A DNA stretch of 64,000 nucleotides from Hydractinia symbiolongicarpus (Eukaryota > Cnidaria > Hydrozoa > Anthoathecata > Hydractiniidae): NCBI RefSeq assembly GCF_029227915.1, contig NC_079875.1, forward strand, positions 8,985,001-9,049,000, in the 5' to 3' direction. This document shows, in pieces, positions 10,912 to 22,150 of this stretch. Both the position numbers and the translations under genes were made by a program. Numbering within the stretch: position 1 is the stretch's first letter; each line of letters begins with the position of its first letter. The notes beneath the pieces are model-generated. The model was not told where the DNA came from and searched no databases. It was given only the letters and a program-made list of their open reading frames with translations.

Positions 10912-11315
10912 CTATTAATATGCATAAAAAATCCCTAATAAGCGGCGTTCAGTCATGTATATCAATGCAAAGTCCCTATCATACAAAAATGAGTAGAAAG
11001 GTTGAATTCCTTAAATATCAACGCATGCGCAATAAAAAGGGGAATAACTGTAATCCTCTGAATTTGTTGAAATCTATATATATGAGTTTCAAGACGCAAG
11101 ACATGTGCAACAGGTCTGTTTAAAACCGGATAGGTTCAAAACGCAGGACATGTGCAATAAAGCTGTTGAAAAGTATCCCGCGGTCCTCAGACATGTGTAA
11201 CGAGGCTTTCACGAAGTACCATAATAATTTTAGTTTATCCCGGACCGGTTCAAGACGCGACAACATGTGAAAGTCTTAAGTCATCCTACAACATTGTTGT
11301 AAGATACTATAATAA

Positions 11316-11606
11316 ATGTGCATTAGCTGCCAGAGAAAATTTGATATATTTGGAAGTGCAGTAGCCATGACTTTTATGACCGGTATTGGTATCTCCCTGC
11401 CGCTAAAAGCGCTGGCCCTCGCATTACAAGAATCGGAGGAGAGGGTGAATGAATGGATATTACATTCGAAGCTTTTGAGGGAACGTGTCGATGACCTAGA
11501 GTGTAAAAGGGTACTCGATGCATATGACAAGTGTACCTGCGGACGTAGTTTTGTGGTAAATGGTAAAGTGTTGTGCTGGTACTGCTATCACGAATATCAC
11601 ATGTAG
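11316..11606 (+). CDS. Unrecognised cysteine-rich small protein
   Basis: A 96-residue ORF beginning MCISCQRKFDIFG and ending with CTCGRSFVVNGKVLCWYCYH. The two terminal Cys groups (CxxC; CxC...CxxC) suggest a metal-binding domain. The middle has a hydrophobic glycine-containing segment (about residues 13-35) followed by an acidic helix. Base composition is less AT-rich than the surroundings. It lies 525 bp downstream of the zinc-ribbon ORF on the same strand and 60 bp upstream of a broken ORF, so the three may belong to one element. No family recognised. Confidence 0.35.
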   Translation: MCISCQRKFDIFGSAVAMTFMTGIGISLPLKALALALQESEERVNEWILHSKLLRERVDDLECKRVLDAYDKCTCGRSFVVNGKVLCWYCYHEYHM

Positions 11607-11672
11607 CGGACGTGGTTGCGTATGTACAATGACATGCAATTCTCTGAAGTCGTTCATGTACAATAAACAGAA

Positions 11673-12058
11673 TGCTACAATTTGAGAATGAGCTTGTCAA
11701 TCCAAAACTATTCTACTCATCTGCTGCTACCTTCACAGACATTGACGATATGAATGTAGACTACCTAACGGTATCATAACCCATTCCTGCTAACGGGGGT
11801 AAGGATAAACGGTACATCGTAGGCTACCATACACGGGACCTTGTGATAGCCTTGAGGGTAAAAACATCTAAAAAACAATCTAAAATCTCGGTGGGTACCG
11901 CTTACATACTGTGCAGGTCTAAAGTTTTTGAAAATCCTGCATCTCTTTTCTGCCCTCATCCCGGCCTTTCGCAACTATCTGCGCACGCTCCGTTCGTTGA
12001 TGCTGTTCACAACACGGTTAAAACGTTTCCGCATCCCTACATAAATAGGGTTAAGTAG
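11673..12058 (+). pseudogene. Unrecognised ORF broken by one TAA
   Basis: Reading from the ATG near 11673 (MLQFENELVNPKLFYSSAAT) the frame is open to a TAA near 11777-11779. It then continues in the same frame without interruption through NGGKDKRYIVGYHTRDLVIA and KTSKKQSKISVGTAYILC to the TAG at 12056-12058. About 128 codons with a single internal stop, balanced amino-acid composition and no frameshift suggest recent inactivation of a real gene. Function unknown. It follows the Cys-rich ORF at 11316-11606 on the same strand. Confidence 0.35.
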
Positions 12059-12440
12059 CGTATTACCGTGACTGTTGGTTCACAAAGTCAATTACAAAAA
12101 GTAATAATATCTGAACGTAATTATAATAAACAACAAAGAATAATAACAAATAGAAATTGACTTTGCTTAACAAACTGCGCCACGAGAAGGCCAGTCATCG
12201 GATTTTGCAGTTCGCCACCCGAGCAACAACAACAAACAATAATTTCTTTTTAAAATCTGAATTTTAAAGTGTACGGTTCATTATTAAAATTATAAAATAT
12301 ATTTCTTTTTTGTCACCCTGCGACAAAAACGACACAAACAAACACGTTACGGACAGTTGCTCGAACCCACCCTCACATAAAACAAGACAGACAATATTCC
12401 CAACGAACGACACGAACAACAGTAATACCACACACCAACA
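12059..12440. other. Non-coding spacer before satellite
   Basis: No gene or signal recognised. The sequence becomes progressively A-rich toward the satellite that starts near 12450. Confidence 0.4.
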
Positions 12441-12449
12441 TAAATAAAA

Positions 12450-14245
12450 AGAAAAACATAAAATAATAGAAAACGAATTGAAATAATAGAAAACGAATTA
12501 AAATAATAGAAAACGAATTAAAATAATAGAGAATGAAGTAAAATGATGAAGAAGGAAGTAAAATGATCACAGTAAAATAACGGAGAACAAAGTAAAATAA
12601 CGAAGATCAAATTATAATAATAAAGATCGAATTAAAATAATAAAGATCGAATTAAAATAATAGAGATCGAATTAAAATAATAGAGATCGAATTAAAATAA
12701 TAGAGATCGAATTAAAATAACGGAGATCAAATTAAAATAACGGAGATCGAAGTAAAATAACGGAGATCGAAGTAAAATAACGGAGATCGAAGTAAAATAA
12801 CGGAAAACGAAGTAAAATAATGGAAAACGAATAAATATAATGGAGAACGAATTAAAATAACGGATAACAAAGTAAAAAAAGGGAGAACAAAGTAAAAAAA
12901 GGGAGAACGAAGTAAAAAAAGGGAGAACGAAGTAAAAAAAGGGAGAACGAAGTAAAAAAAGGGAGAACGAAGTAAAATCAGGGAGACAAATAAAAATCAG
13001 GGAGACAAATAAAAATAAGGAAGAACGAATTAAAATAAGGCAGAACGAAATAAAATATTGGAAAACGAAGTAAAATAACAGAGATCAAAGTAAAATAACG
13101 GAGATCAAAGTAAAATAACGGAGATCAAAGTAAAATAACGGAGATCAAAGTAAAATAACGGAGAATAAAGTAAAATGACGGAGATCAAAGTAAAATAACG
13201 GAGAACGAAGTAAAATAACGGTGAACGAAGTAAAATCAGAGAGAACGAATTAAAATTAGGGAGAACGAATTAAAATAAGGAAGAACGAAATAAAATATTG
13301 GAAAACGAAATAAAAGAATGGAGAACGAAGTAAAATAACGGAGATCGAAGTAAAATAACGGAGATCGAAGTAAAATAACGGAGATCGAAGTAAAATAATG
13401 GAGAACAAAGTAAAATAACGGAGAACGAAGTAAAATAACGGAGAACGAAGTAAAATAACGGTGAACGAAGTAAAATAACGGTGAACGAAGTAAAATAACG
13501 GTGAATGAAGTAAAATAAAGAAGAACGAAGTAGAATAAAGAAGAACGAAGTAAAATAGGAAGAACGAATTAAAATAAGGAAGAACGAAATAAAATAATGG
13601 AGAACGAAATAAAATAATGGTGAACGAATTAAAATAATGGAGAACGAATTAAAATAACGGAGATCAAATTAAAATAATGGAGATCGAACTAAAATAATGG
13701 AGAACGAAGTAAAATAAGGCAGAACGAAGTAAAATAAGGAAGGACGAAGTAAAATAACGGTGAACGAAGTAAAAGAATGGAGAATGAAGTAAAATAGGAA
13801 AAACGAATTAAAATAAGGAAGAATGAATTAAAATAATGGAGAACGAAGTAAAATAACTGAAAAGAAGTAAAATAATGGAGAACAAAGTAAAATAACGGAA
13901 AACGATGTAAAGTAATGAAGAACGAATTAAAATAATAGGGAAAGAATTATAATAATGGAGAACGAAATAAAATAATGCAGAAAGAAGTAAAATGATGAAG
14001 ATCGAAGTAAAATAATGAAGATCGAAGTATAACGGAGAACGAATTAATATAATTGAGATCGAAGAAAATAATAAAGAACGAAGTATAATAAAGAACGAAG
14101 TAAAATAATGCAGAAGGTAGTAAAATGATGAAGATCGAAGTAAAATAATGAAGATCGAAGTATAACGGAGAACGAATTAAAATAATTGAGATCGAAGAAA
14201 ATAATGGAGAATGAAGTATAATGGAGAACGAAGTAAAATAATAGA
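12450..14245. repeat. 20-bp AAAATAACGGAGATCGAAGT satellite (~90 copies)
   Basis: A near-continuous array of ~20-bp units with consensus AAAATAACGGAGATCGAAGT. Local subfamilies exist: GAGAACGA versus GAGATCGA, AATAATGG versus AATAACGG, and an AAAAAGGGAGAAC variant confined to about 12880-12980. Blocks of identical neighbours indicate recent local amplification. The strand is purine-rich throughout. No open frame of interest; the array is non-coding by appearance. Confidence 0.95.
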
Positions 14246-14330
14246 GTAGAATGATGAGTTGTTACGGTCTTGATAGTGTTTCGAATTTAATAGAGTGATT
14301 GCATTTTAATAGAGTTAATAGAGTGATTGC

Positions 14331-14374
14331 ATCCCGTAACTCCGTAAACTCTTTGCGTTACGGAGTTACGGGAT
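14331..14374. repeat. Perfect 17-bp hairpin between two satellites
   Basis: ATCCCGTAACTCCGTAA (14331-14347), a 10-nt loop, and the exact reverse complement (14358-14374). It is preceded by an 18-bp direct repeat TTAATAGAGTGATTGCAT at about 14287-14304 and 14315-14332, the second copy running into the left arm. It sits exactly where the purine-rich array stops and the GT-rich array begins. Confidence 0.9.
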
Positions 14375-14815
14375 TGTTTTGGAATGTTGGGATTTTTATG
14401 GAGTGTTGGGTTATTATGGAAAGTTAGGGTTGTTATGGAGATTTGGGGCTGTGATGGAGTGTTGAGTTGTTTTGTAGTGTCCGGTTTTTTTTGGGGGGGT
14501 GTATGGTTATTAGGAGTGTGGGGGTTGTTATGACCAGTTTCGGTTGTTATGGAGAGCTGATAGGGAGTGTTGGGATTATTAAGTGTTGGGGTTATTTTGG
14601 TTGAGTTGTCCGGTTGAGTTGGAGTTGTTATGGTAAGTCGGGGTTGTTATGGAGGGCGCGGTTGTTCGGGAGAGTTGGGGTTGTTCGGGCGAGATGAGGT
14701 TGTCACAGAGCGTTGGATTGTTATGGAGAATTAGGATTGATGAGATGAGTTGACATTGTTGCGGAGACTTGGGTTTGTTATATGGAAGGTTGGGTTTGTT
14801 GCAGAGAGTAAGAAA
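14375..14815. repeat. Degenerate GT-rich ~20-bp repeat
   Basis: Loosely repeated units of the form TGTTATGGAGAGTTGGGGT, about 20 bp each and heavily diverged. The G-rich composition on the plus strand contrasts with the A-rich array before it. Minus-strand open frames here (about 14579-14833) are repeat translations. Confidence 0.7.
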
Positions 14816-14949
14816 GGAATGGAGATCAAACAAAACGAGGCAGATAAAGTTTTTGCAATATTTCGAACAAAAAGTTGGGGAAGAGAATTCTTGATCAAAA
14901 CTAGAAGTGAAAAAAAAGAAGTGAAATCACGGTAAAAAGTGTTTAAAAT

Positions 14950-16420
14950 ATGTTTTAATAGAACAATGCCAACTAATAACAATTAAAGTAATTTACAGAA
15001 TAAAAGAAGACAGGGAAAGCATGAAAAGCAGGAAGGGAATATTTTTGATGACGTAGCGTTTAAAAATATGTTGAGTAAATTTCATTGTGGTGGAATTGCG
15101 GGACCATCAACGATTGATCGCATAACGATATTGCAAGCAATAATTATGAAGAAAAGAACGAAGAGACGAAGAACATCCGTTTTGTTTGGTGATACAGAAA
15201 AATGCTTCATTAACTTGTGGCTACAAGATGGAATAAAAGAACTGATAAAAGGTTGGATAAATGTAGTAGATAGTATGCTCATTTTGCAAATGAACCAGAT
15301 GGGTTTAAGTGATAGTAAATACATTCGTACTGATAAGATTATACTGGAAAACATTGTCAGAGAAAGAATAGCGGGCCAAAAGTTTGTGATATATCGACTG
15401 ACACAAACCGGATAGCAGTAAAGTATGCTATGTTATATTCACCTCATATGCGAAAACGTCACCACGTATTTGTAAACGATGTAATGGGTATATAAGATGG
15501 GCATGTAAGAAAACAAATGAAAGATTGAATCAACGATAGCTGAGGCGAGGACAATAAATAGATGAGGCTATAAAAGAAGAAAGAAATGGAAAATTTTAAG
15601 AGAAGAATATAAGTACTTAGGAGTGCGTTTCAATTTCGAAACAACTATAGAAAAAAGTTAGCGCTATGACAGAAACAATGCTATACAACGAAAATGTTGA
15701 CAGGTTTGACATGAAAGTCACAGGATTTCGACTAAAGTTGACTAAAGCAGTACATGTTCCTGCAATGTTGCATGGTACTGAAGAATGAACCAACTTCAAG
15801 AAGAAAATATGAATGCAACATTTGAAAACGTGCACTATGAATGTAGAAAAGTACGCCATGATTTGGAATACTAATCTATGCTGGTTACTGAACAATTCAA
15901 CATAGGATTGGAGAAAGGAAACTTATGCCGTTGCACCAAATATTAACATCAGATAGAAAGAGATTGGTAAAGGAAGTAATCAAGGAGGATTTGGGAAATG
16001 AAGAACAGGGAACGTGGATAATGAAAGGTATTATGTTAAACTATGGTAACAACATGAAAATATAGAAAGTAAAGGAAATGAAGAAAAAACAGTTTAAAAA
16101 TAAAATTCAAGAAAAAATGACTAATGTGATATCCAGTGAAATGAAAATAAATGCTAAGCAAATGAAGAAACTGAAATTGATATGGTACCATAATTATGAA
16201 GGAAAGAAGTACGTTGAGGAATTAACAACAATCGAAACTCAAGTTATAATGGAATCGGAATGAAGTATGTTGGAAGTATTAGTAAACCACGGTAGAGAGC
16301 GAGAGAAATGTGTATCGAAACGAAATAGGGATGGTGCGAACGATAATACGTGAAAAGAGTAACTGACAAGAGAGATGTTATAGGAATAGGGTCGTATAGT
16401 AACATATATTAACTGTATTT
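14950..16420 (+). pseudogene. Heavily decayed non-LTR reverse transcriptase
   Basis: The ORF 15068-15415 carries GGIAGPSTIDRITILQAI and FGDTEKCFINLWLQDGI, matching the reverse-transcriptase blocks G..G.STID..... and F.D..KCFD.LWL.D of LINE-type elements. Further downstream, in shifting frames, come HHVFVNDVMGI (the degenerate YxDD region, near 15455-15490) and EYKYLGVRFN (near 15608-15637). Then comes a lysine-rich tail ORF at 16078-16263. Many stops and frameshifts separate these pieces. The catalytic aspartates are not intact. It is a very old insertion; clade not assignable by eye. Confidence 0.6.
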
Positions 16421-16639
16421 AGCTAAAAAAAATTTTCTACAATACTAAGTCTAAGACATTTAATGTTTGCTTAAATCTTTATTCGTTAATAGCATGCAAT
16501 GTTTCGTATGGACCATTGTTGCATTTAATTTGAAATGAGGTGTTACACATTTCTATTTATTATGGACGAATGTGTAAGTCTTATCATGTTTCTACGGAAT
16601 ATTTGTTTTGTGTGACGACTATTCGTTTCACCTCAATTA

Positions 16640-17330
16640 AGTCCTATTGCACTTTACTGTGTTTGTTTTTTGCAGCAGTTGTTTCTGGTGTGTGATAACT
16701 CATTTCAGTAGAGTTGAAGTCTTAAAGGTTTGTAATTGTTAAGAAATGACTGTATATGTTTTTGCAGCATTGATGGCAATATTTTCCGTTCTGTGTGATA
16801 ATTATTGCACTTTACTAAGATTGAAGTCATGTTTGTAATTTGTTACAAGCCGTGTATTTTTCTGCAGCATTAATGGCAATATCTTCTTTTCTTTTTGTGT
16901 AATAATTATTGCACTTTACTAAAATTGAAGGGTTTGTAATTTGTTAAGAAAAGACTGTGTATGTTTTTGCAACATTTGTGGCCATCGCTTCTGGTGTGTG
17001 ATAGCATTTGTAGCGGTTGTTTCTGTGTGATAATTATTTCATCTCGGTTTAAAGGTTTGTAATTTGTTAAGAAAAGACTGTGTATGTTTTTGCAACATTT
17101 GTAGCTATCGCTTCTGGTGTGTGATAGCATTTGTAGCAGTTGTTTCTATGTGATAATTATTCCATATCGGTTTACAGGTTTGTAATTTGTTAAGAAAAGA
17201 CTGTGTATGTTGTTGCAGCACAGGTAGCAATTGTTTTTGTGTGTGATAACTATTTTCTTATAATTGAATTGAAGTCTTAAAGGTTTGTGTTTCATTATAG
17301 CCTAAATTGTTATGAATAAACTACGCAAGT
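16640..17330. repeat. ~130-bp tandem array (copy A)
   Basis: Units contain AAGGTTTGTAATTTGTTAAG, then GACTGTGTATGTTTTTGCA, then a TGTGTGATAATTATT segment. Five or six copies, diverging toward the edges. The same array, with more copies, lies at 23640-25110. Short minus-strand ORFs such as 16906-17130 are repeat translations. Confidence 0.8.
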
Positions 17331-18448
17331 CTTTTTAAGGATGCTTACATGATTAAGTAATGTTGTAGATATTGGTGTTTATCAGTTATCTTAAGACTGT
17401 ATACGGCCGAAACGTTGTCAAATACAACTTATTAATGAAACTGACAATGTTTTCTTTTTCTACAAAAGGTTAAAAGATTATTTGGTTGTTATTGCATTGG
17501 CATATCATTTCACTCAGATGTCTTTATCTAACCTTTTTCGAAGATCAACCTAAAAATATTTGAAAACGTTTTAATGCATGTACAAAGCTATTTTACATTG
17601 ACTCGTCAGTTTTGTTTTGTTTTGAATACATTGAAAAGTACAGAGACTAGAAGAAATTAAAAAGCAAAGAATTTTGAATTTAATGTTTCGTTGCAACTAT
17701 ACTTACTTCTTATACGTACCGTTCTTCTTGGAAGAATCTATGTTTTTAGTCCCAAAATTGCTGCTATTCTTTTCAACTAAAACTCTTCTTAAGAAGACCT
17801 TCACACCAAGACTACGTACCACTCATGGAAACTGCTAACACAAATCCACCATATACATACGAAACCTCCGTCCAATTTGTGTTTTAAATACGCACTCATT
17901 ACATGATAAATACAGAGATTGATAAAAGCAATAAAAAATAGCGCAAAAGAATGTTACACTTGATGTTTTAGTAGCTACAACCATACTTACTGTTCATACG
18001 TACCCATTTTCATGCAAGAATCAACATTTGTCATTTTTGTGTTAACAAAATTTAAACCATTCTTTTCCATTTTCGCCAGTCCTCATAAATACACGTGCTT
18101 CTCTGTCGGCATTTTTTTGGGCAGATTTTTTTTTATAATTACATTCAACTACGCAATTCAAATTATTATTGAAAGGATCAACAGTCTATAAGAAAAATAT
18201 GAAGTGTAACTAACATAAAATGTGAGATAATCAATGTTTCACTTACCACAATATCTTCTTATCCTCTGTAAAAAAATTGGTTGCGTGATGCAAACCGCTT
18301 CTTGGTGATCTTGATACAAAAGTGACAAAAAACACGCGAACGGTGAAAAATTCCAATAAAACGACAAAAATGTTACTTATTAAACACGAAAAACCGCCGC
18401 TGCTGCTGGGTTGTTTTGAAATTAACTATGTCTTAAGTTCAGGGGCTT

Positions 18449-18486
18449 GAAATTCCGTAGTGTTTATCAACACTGTACGGAATTTC
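18449..18486. repeat. Hairpin GAAATTCCGTAGTGTT (copy A)
   Basis: GAAATTCCGTAGTGTT (18449-18464) and AACACTGTACGGAATTTC (18469-18486) pair with only a two-base bulge across a 4-nt loop. It is preserved at 26936-26973 in copy B. A C-rich tract with CCCCCCACCCCGGG follows at about 18593-18610. Confidence 0.85.
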
Positions 18487-19009
18487 TATAACATATAAAA
18501 CAAAAGAATAAAAACAACGAAAACCTTTCGCGCATACACAAAAATAATAATAATAACAATTCATAAAATTAAATAAACGCGCTTCGACTCCTGTCCCCCC
18601 ACCCCGGGTTCTCCCGACCCCCCACCCACTCTACTTATTTGAAAGCCGCATAAGTTAATCAATAGAATTATAAATAAACACAAACACAAAAGCGCACGCA
18701 GAACCTCTCAATAGAATAAAAAAAACACAACCCGAGGCTAATCCGTTAGGCAAAATCCAATTCAAAAACGGTTATTATTGACTCACATTTTACTTCAGCT
18801 CTCGGGTTGTGGTTTGTGATATAAATGTAAGGTACCTTAAATATTGCCATTCATCTCATTAAATAAACCATAAATTAAAATCTTTCTACCACATAGTAAT
18901 ACCAGAACAACTACTTTTGTCAAACTCTCTTTTAAAAACAAACCATAAACATACCATTCTAATGATTGCTTTAAGTTCGAACACAATAAAACATTTCCGC
19001 ACTTTCTGT

Positions 19010-20340
19010 TCTATGTCCCAGGACGGGACAGCCTTCAAATGTATATTTATGTGTTTTAGGTCCCAAGTCAGAACAGCCTTTAAATGTATATTTATGTGTT
19101 TTAGGTCACAAGTCGGGACGGTCACAAATCGGGACAGCCTTCAAATGTATATTTATGTGTTTTAGGTCCCAAGTGGGGACAGCCTTTAAATATATATTTA
19201 CTCGTTTTAGGTCCAAGACGGGACAGCCTTCAAATTTATACTTTACTTTCTTAAGATCCCAAGACGGGACAGCCTTCAAATATTACTTGTTTTAGGTCCC
19301 AAGTCAGGACAGCCTTCAAATACATATTTACTTTTTTAGGTCTGAAGACGAGACAGCCTTCAAATATATAGTTACTTGTTTTAGATCCCAAGACGGGACA
19401 GCCTTCAAATGTATATTTATGTGTTTTAGGTCTCAAGACGAGACAGCCTTCAAATACATAGTTACTTGTTTTAGATCCCAAGACGGGACAGCCTTTAAAT
19501 GTATAGTTATGTGTTTTAGGTCTCAAGACGACACAGCCTTCAAATGTATATTTACTTGTTTTAGGTCCCAAGACGAGACACCCTTCAAATATATATTTAC
19601 TTGTTTTAGATCCAAAGCCCGGACAGCCTTCAAATGTATATTTATGTGTTTTAGGTCTCAAGACGGGACAGCCTTCAAATGTATATTTACTTGTTTTAGG
19701 TCTCAAGACGAGACAGCCTTCAAATATATATTTAATTGGTTTAGGTCCCAAGTCGGGACAGCCTTTAAATATATATTCATGTGTTTTAGGTCCCAAGTCG
19801 GGACAGCGTTTAAATGTATATTTATGTGTTTTAGGTCTCAAGACGAGACAGCCTTCAAATATATAGTTACTTGTTTTTGATACCAAGACGGGACAGCCTT
19901 CAAATGTATATTTATGTGTTTTAGGTCTCAAGACGAGACAGCCTTCAAATGTATATTTACTTGTTTTAGGTCCCAAGACGAGACACCCTTCAAATATGTA
20001 TTTACTTGTTTTAGATCCTAAGGCGGGACAGCCTTCAAATGTATATTTATGTGTTTTCGGTCTCAAGACGAGACAGCCTTCAAATATATAGTTACTTGTT
20101 TTAGATCCCAATACAGGACAGCCTTCAAATGTATATTTATGTGTTTTAGGTCTCAAGACGAGACAGCCTTCAAATGTATATTTACTTGTTTTAGGTCTCA
20201 AGACGAGACAGCCTTCAAATGTATATTTACTTGTTTTAGGTCCCAAGACGAGACAGGCTTCAAATATACATTTACTTGTTCTAGGTCCCAAGTCGGGACA
20301 GCCTTTAAATGAATATTTATGTGTTCTAGGTCTGATGACA
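19010..20340. repeat. 45-bp hairpin satellite (copy A, ~30 units)
   Basis: Each ~45-bp unit has the core GTCCCAAGACGGGACAGCC, then TTCAAATGTATATTTACTTG, then TTTTAG. The core is an inverted repeat: GTCCC pairs with GGGAC across AAGAC or AAGTC. A second common version is GTCTC with GAGAC, so the two stem halves usually change together. Because 45 is 15 codons and the units lack stops in several frames, long ORFs appear on both strands (for example 346 codons on the minus strand, 19251-20291, repeating TSKYTFEGCLVLRPK). I treat them as by-products. Confidence 0.95.
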
Positions 20341-20551
20341 AGGCAGCCTTATGTTGTGCATTTATTATTTTGTATTTATTTAGGTGCACATTACAGGGCG
20401 ATCTTTCTGTCCCTTTCTTCTTTTTCTTCTTTTTTCCTTTCGTCCGACCGTCCTTTCTTTGTCTTCTTTCTTCTTTCTTGATGTAGAAAAATGTATGACT
20501 TACCAGTACACTAAATGTGTTGACAACTGACATTTGGTGTGTGTGAGTAAA

Positions 20552-20744
20552 ACAAAAAATTAGTTTGCTTCAAAAAACATGTTTTTGAAACAAACTTGGG
20601 CGTTCGAAGGTTGCTGTCAGTTGCCAAAAGTCCGAGTAAGCTTTTTAAATAATACATTTTGATCATCTTTCTTTGACAAAAATATGTTTTTTTTAATATA
20701 ATTTTTGTCTTTTTAATAAATAATAAACAGCTTATTCGGACTAC
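20552..20744. repeat. Foldback downstream of 45-bp array (copy A)
   Basis: Two nested inverted repeats. TTTGCTTCAAAAA pairs with TTTTTGAAACAAA around CATG (about 20555-20594). AGTCCGAGTAAGCT (20628-20641) pairs with AGCTTATTCGGACT (20731-20744) with one mismatch, and flanking CGAAGGT/ACCTTCG extends it. In copy B the equivalent first hairpin (31539-31575) is perfect over 16 bp. Confidence 0.7.
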
Positions 20745-21009
20745 CTTCGTTTGTGGGGTAAACTTAAGACTAAGTATGATTTCAAAGGAACACTTGAAGC
20801 ACGTGCGCGTTACATGTATTAAGAATAGCAAAACGATGTTTATGGCAAGATCATTTTATGACATAGCCATAAATCATAAACAAATAAAATAAACAAATAA
20901 ACAAAACAGACCTGATTGCTTAACTGCTTGTCCTTTGAGACCACCTAACTTGTCGTGAAAAGTAAGCAGTAGAGATAGAAGAAAAAATGAAAGACGCGTC
21001 CCTTATCAA

Positions 21010-21104
21010 ACCTGCCTACCTGCCTACTTACTTAGAGACCTCCCTACCTTAAGCGCGCAATCCTGCCTACCTGCCTACTTACTTAAAAACTTACCTTAAG
21101 CGCG
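21010..21104. repeat. CCTGCCTACCTG two-copy direct repeat
   Basis: CCTGCCTACCTGCCTACTTA occurs twice (about 21010 and 21062), each copy ending CCTTAAGCGCG. The same pair is at about 31998 and 32050 in copy B. Confidence 0.7.
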
Positions 21105-21589
21105 AAACAGAAACAAAGGAGAAACAAATTGTACTTGATATACAGCTTCTTTCTTTTTACTTCATTTTCATCCTCACTGGTTCTTGTCTTGGATCAATCT
21201 TCCTTTCACGATGTTTCTTCTTTTTCATCTTCACTGGATAATGTGTTTTACATTCATCCTCCTTCTGGTTTCTTGCATCAACAAAAATGTTCTTTCCAAA
21301 GCGATCTAAACATATTGGTACTTGGCACATATCCTTACTTCGTAATATTAAAGTAACAAATATACGAAAAGCAAAATAGAATTGCGTATTATATGGCAAA
21401 AAATAAGAAACAAAACAAAATAACAAAAAACAACAATTCACCAAATTAAAAAAATAATCAAACAGGCATACAAAACAAGCAAACAAACAATCTAATTACA
21501 TAACCAATTAATGGAAAAGAAACAAGAAAACAACAAGGAAACATGAGAAAACAAACAATCAAAAACAATACAAACAAACAAATAAAAAC

Positions 21590-22150
21590 AACAACAAGAA
21601 AAAATTTATCAACTAACAAGTTTACCAACCAATCAACAAGCTTACCAACCAACCAACAAATTAAATCAACCAATCAACCTAGGAGCTAAAACCAACAAAC
21701 CAACCAACCAACGACCAATTTGGTAACCAACCAAGCAAGTAACCAAAAATTCCAAGCAACTAACCAAAAAATCAAACCATCCAACTACAAGAAAAACCAA
21801 CAAATCAACCAACAAACCTGCTAGCCAACTAAGCAACTAACCAAAAAAATCAAACCAATCAACCAATAAACAGACCAACTGAATAAACAACCAAAAACAA
21901 CTAACATACCAACCAACCTACTAACCAACGAAGTAATTAACCAAAAAAATCAAACCAACCAACCTACCAACCTACCAACTCACAAGCAAATTAAACCAAC
22001 CAACAACCAACTTAATAAACAACAAAGCTGCTAACTAAAAAAATGAAACTAACCAATCGACCAACCCACAAGGAATTAAACCAACCAACCAACTTGTCAA
22101 TCAAGCAACAAAAAAATTAAACCAATCAACCAACAAACCAAAAATAGGAC
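21590..22150. repeat. CAAC/CCAA-rich low-complexity tract (copy A)
   Basis: Degenerate AACCAACCAAC words with AAATTAAACC interruptions. Minus-strand translation gives L/V/G/W-rich ORFs with no domain. Counterpart at 32540-33379. Confidence 0.85.

Noticed and set aside
11374-11700. 108-codon minus-strand ORF
   Set aside because: Overlaps the better plus-strand Cys-rich ORF and has no motif of its own.
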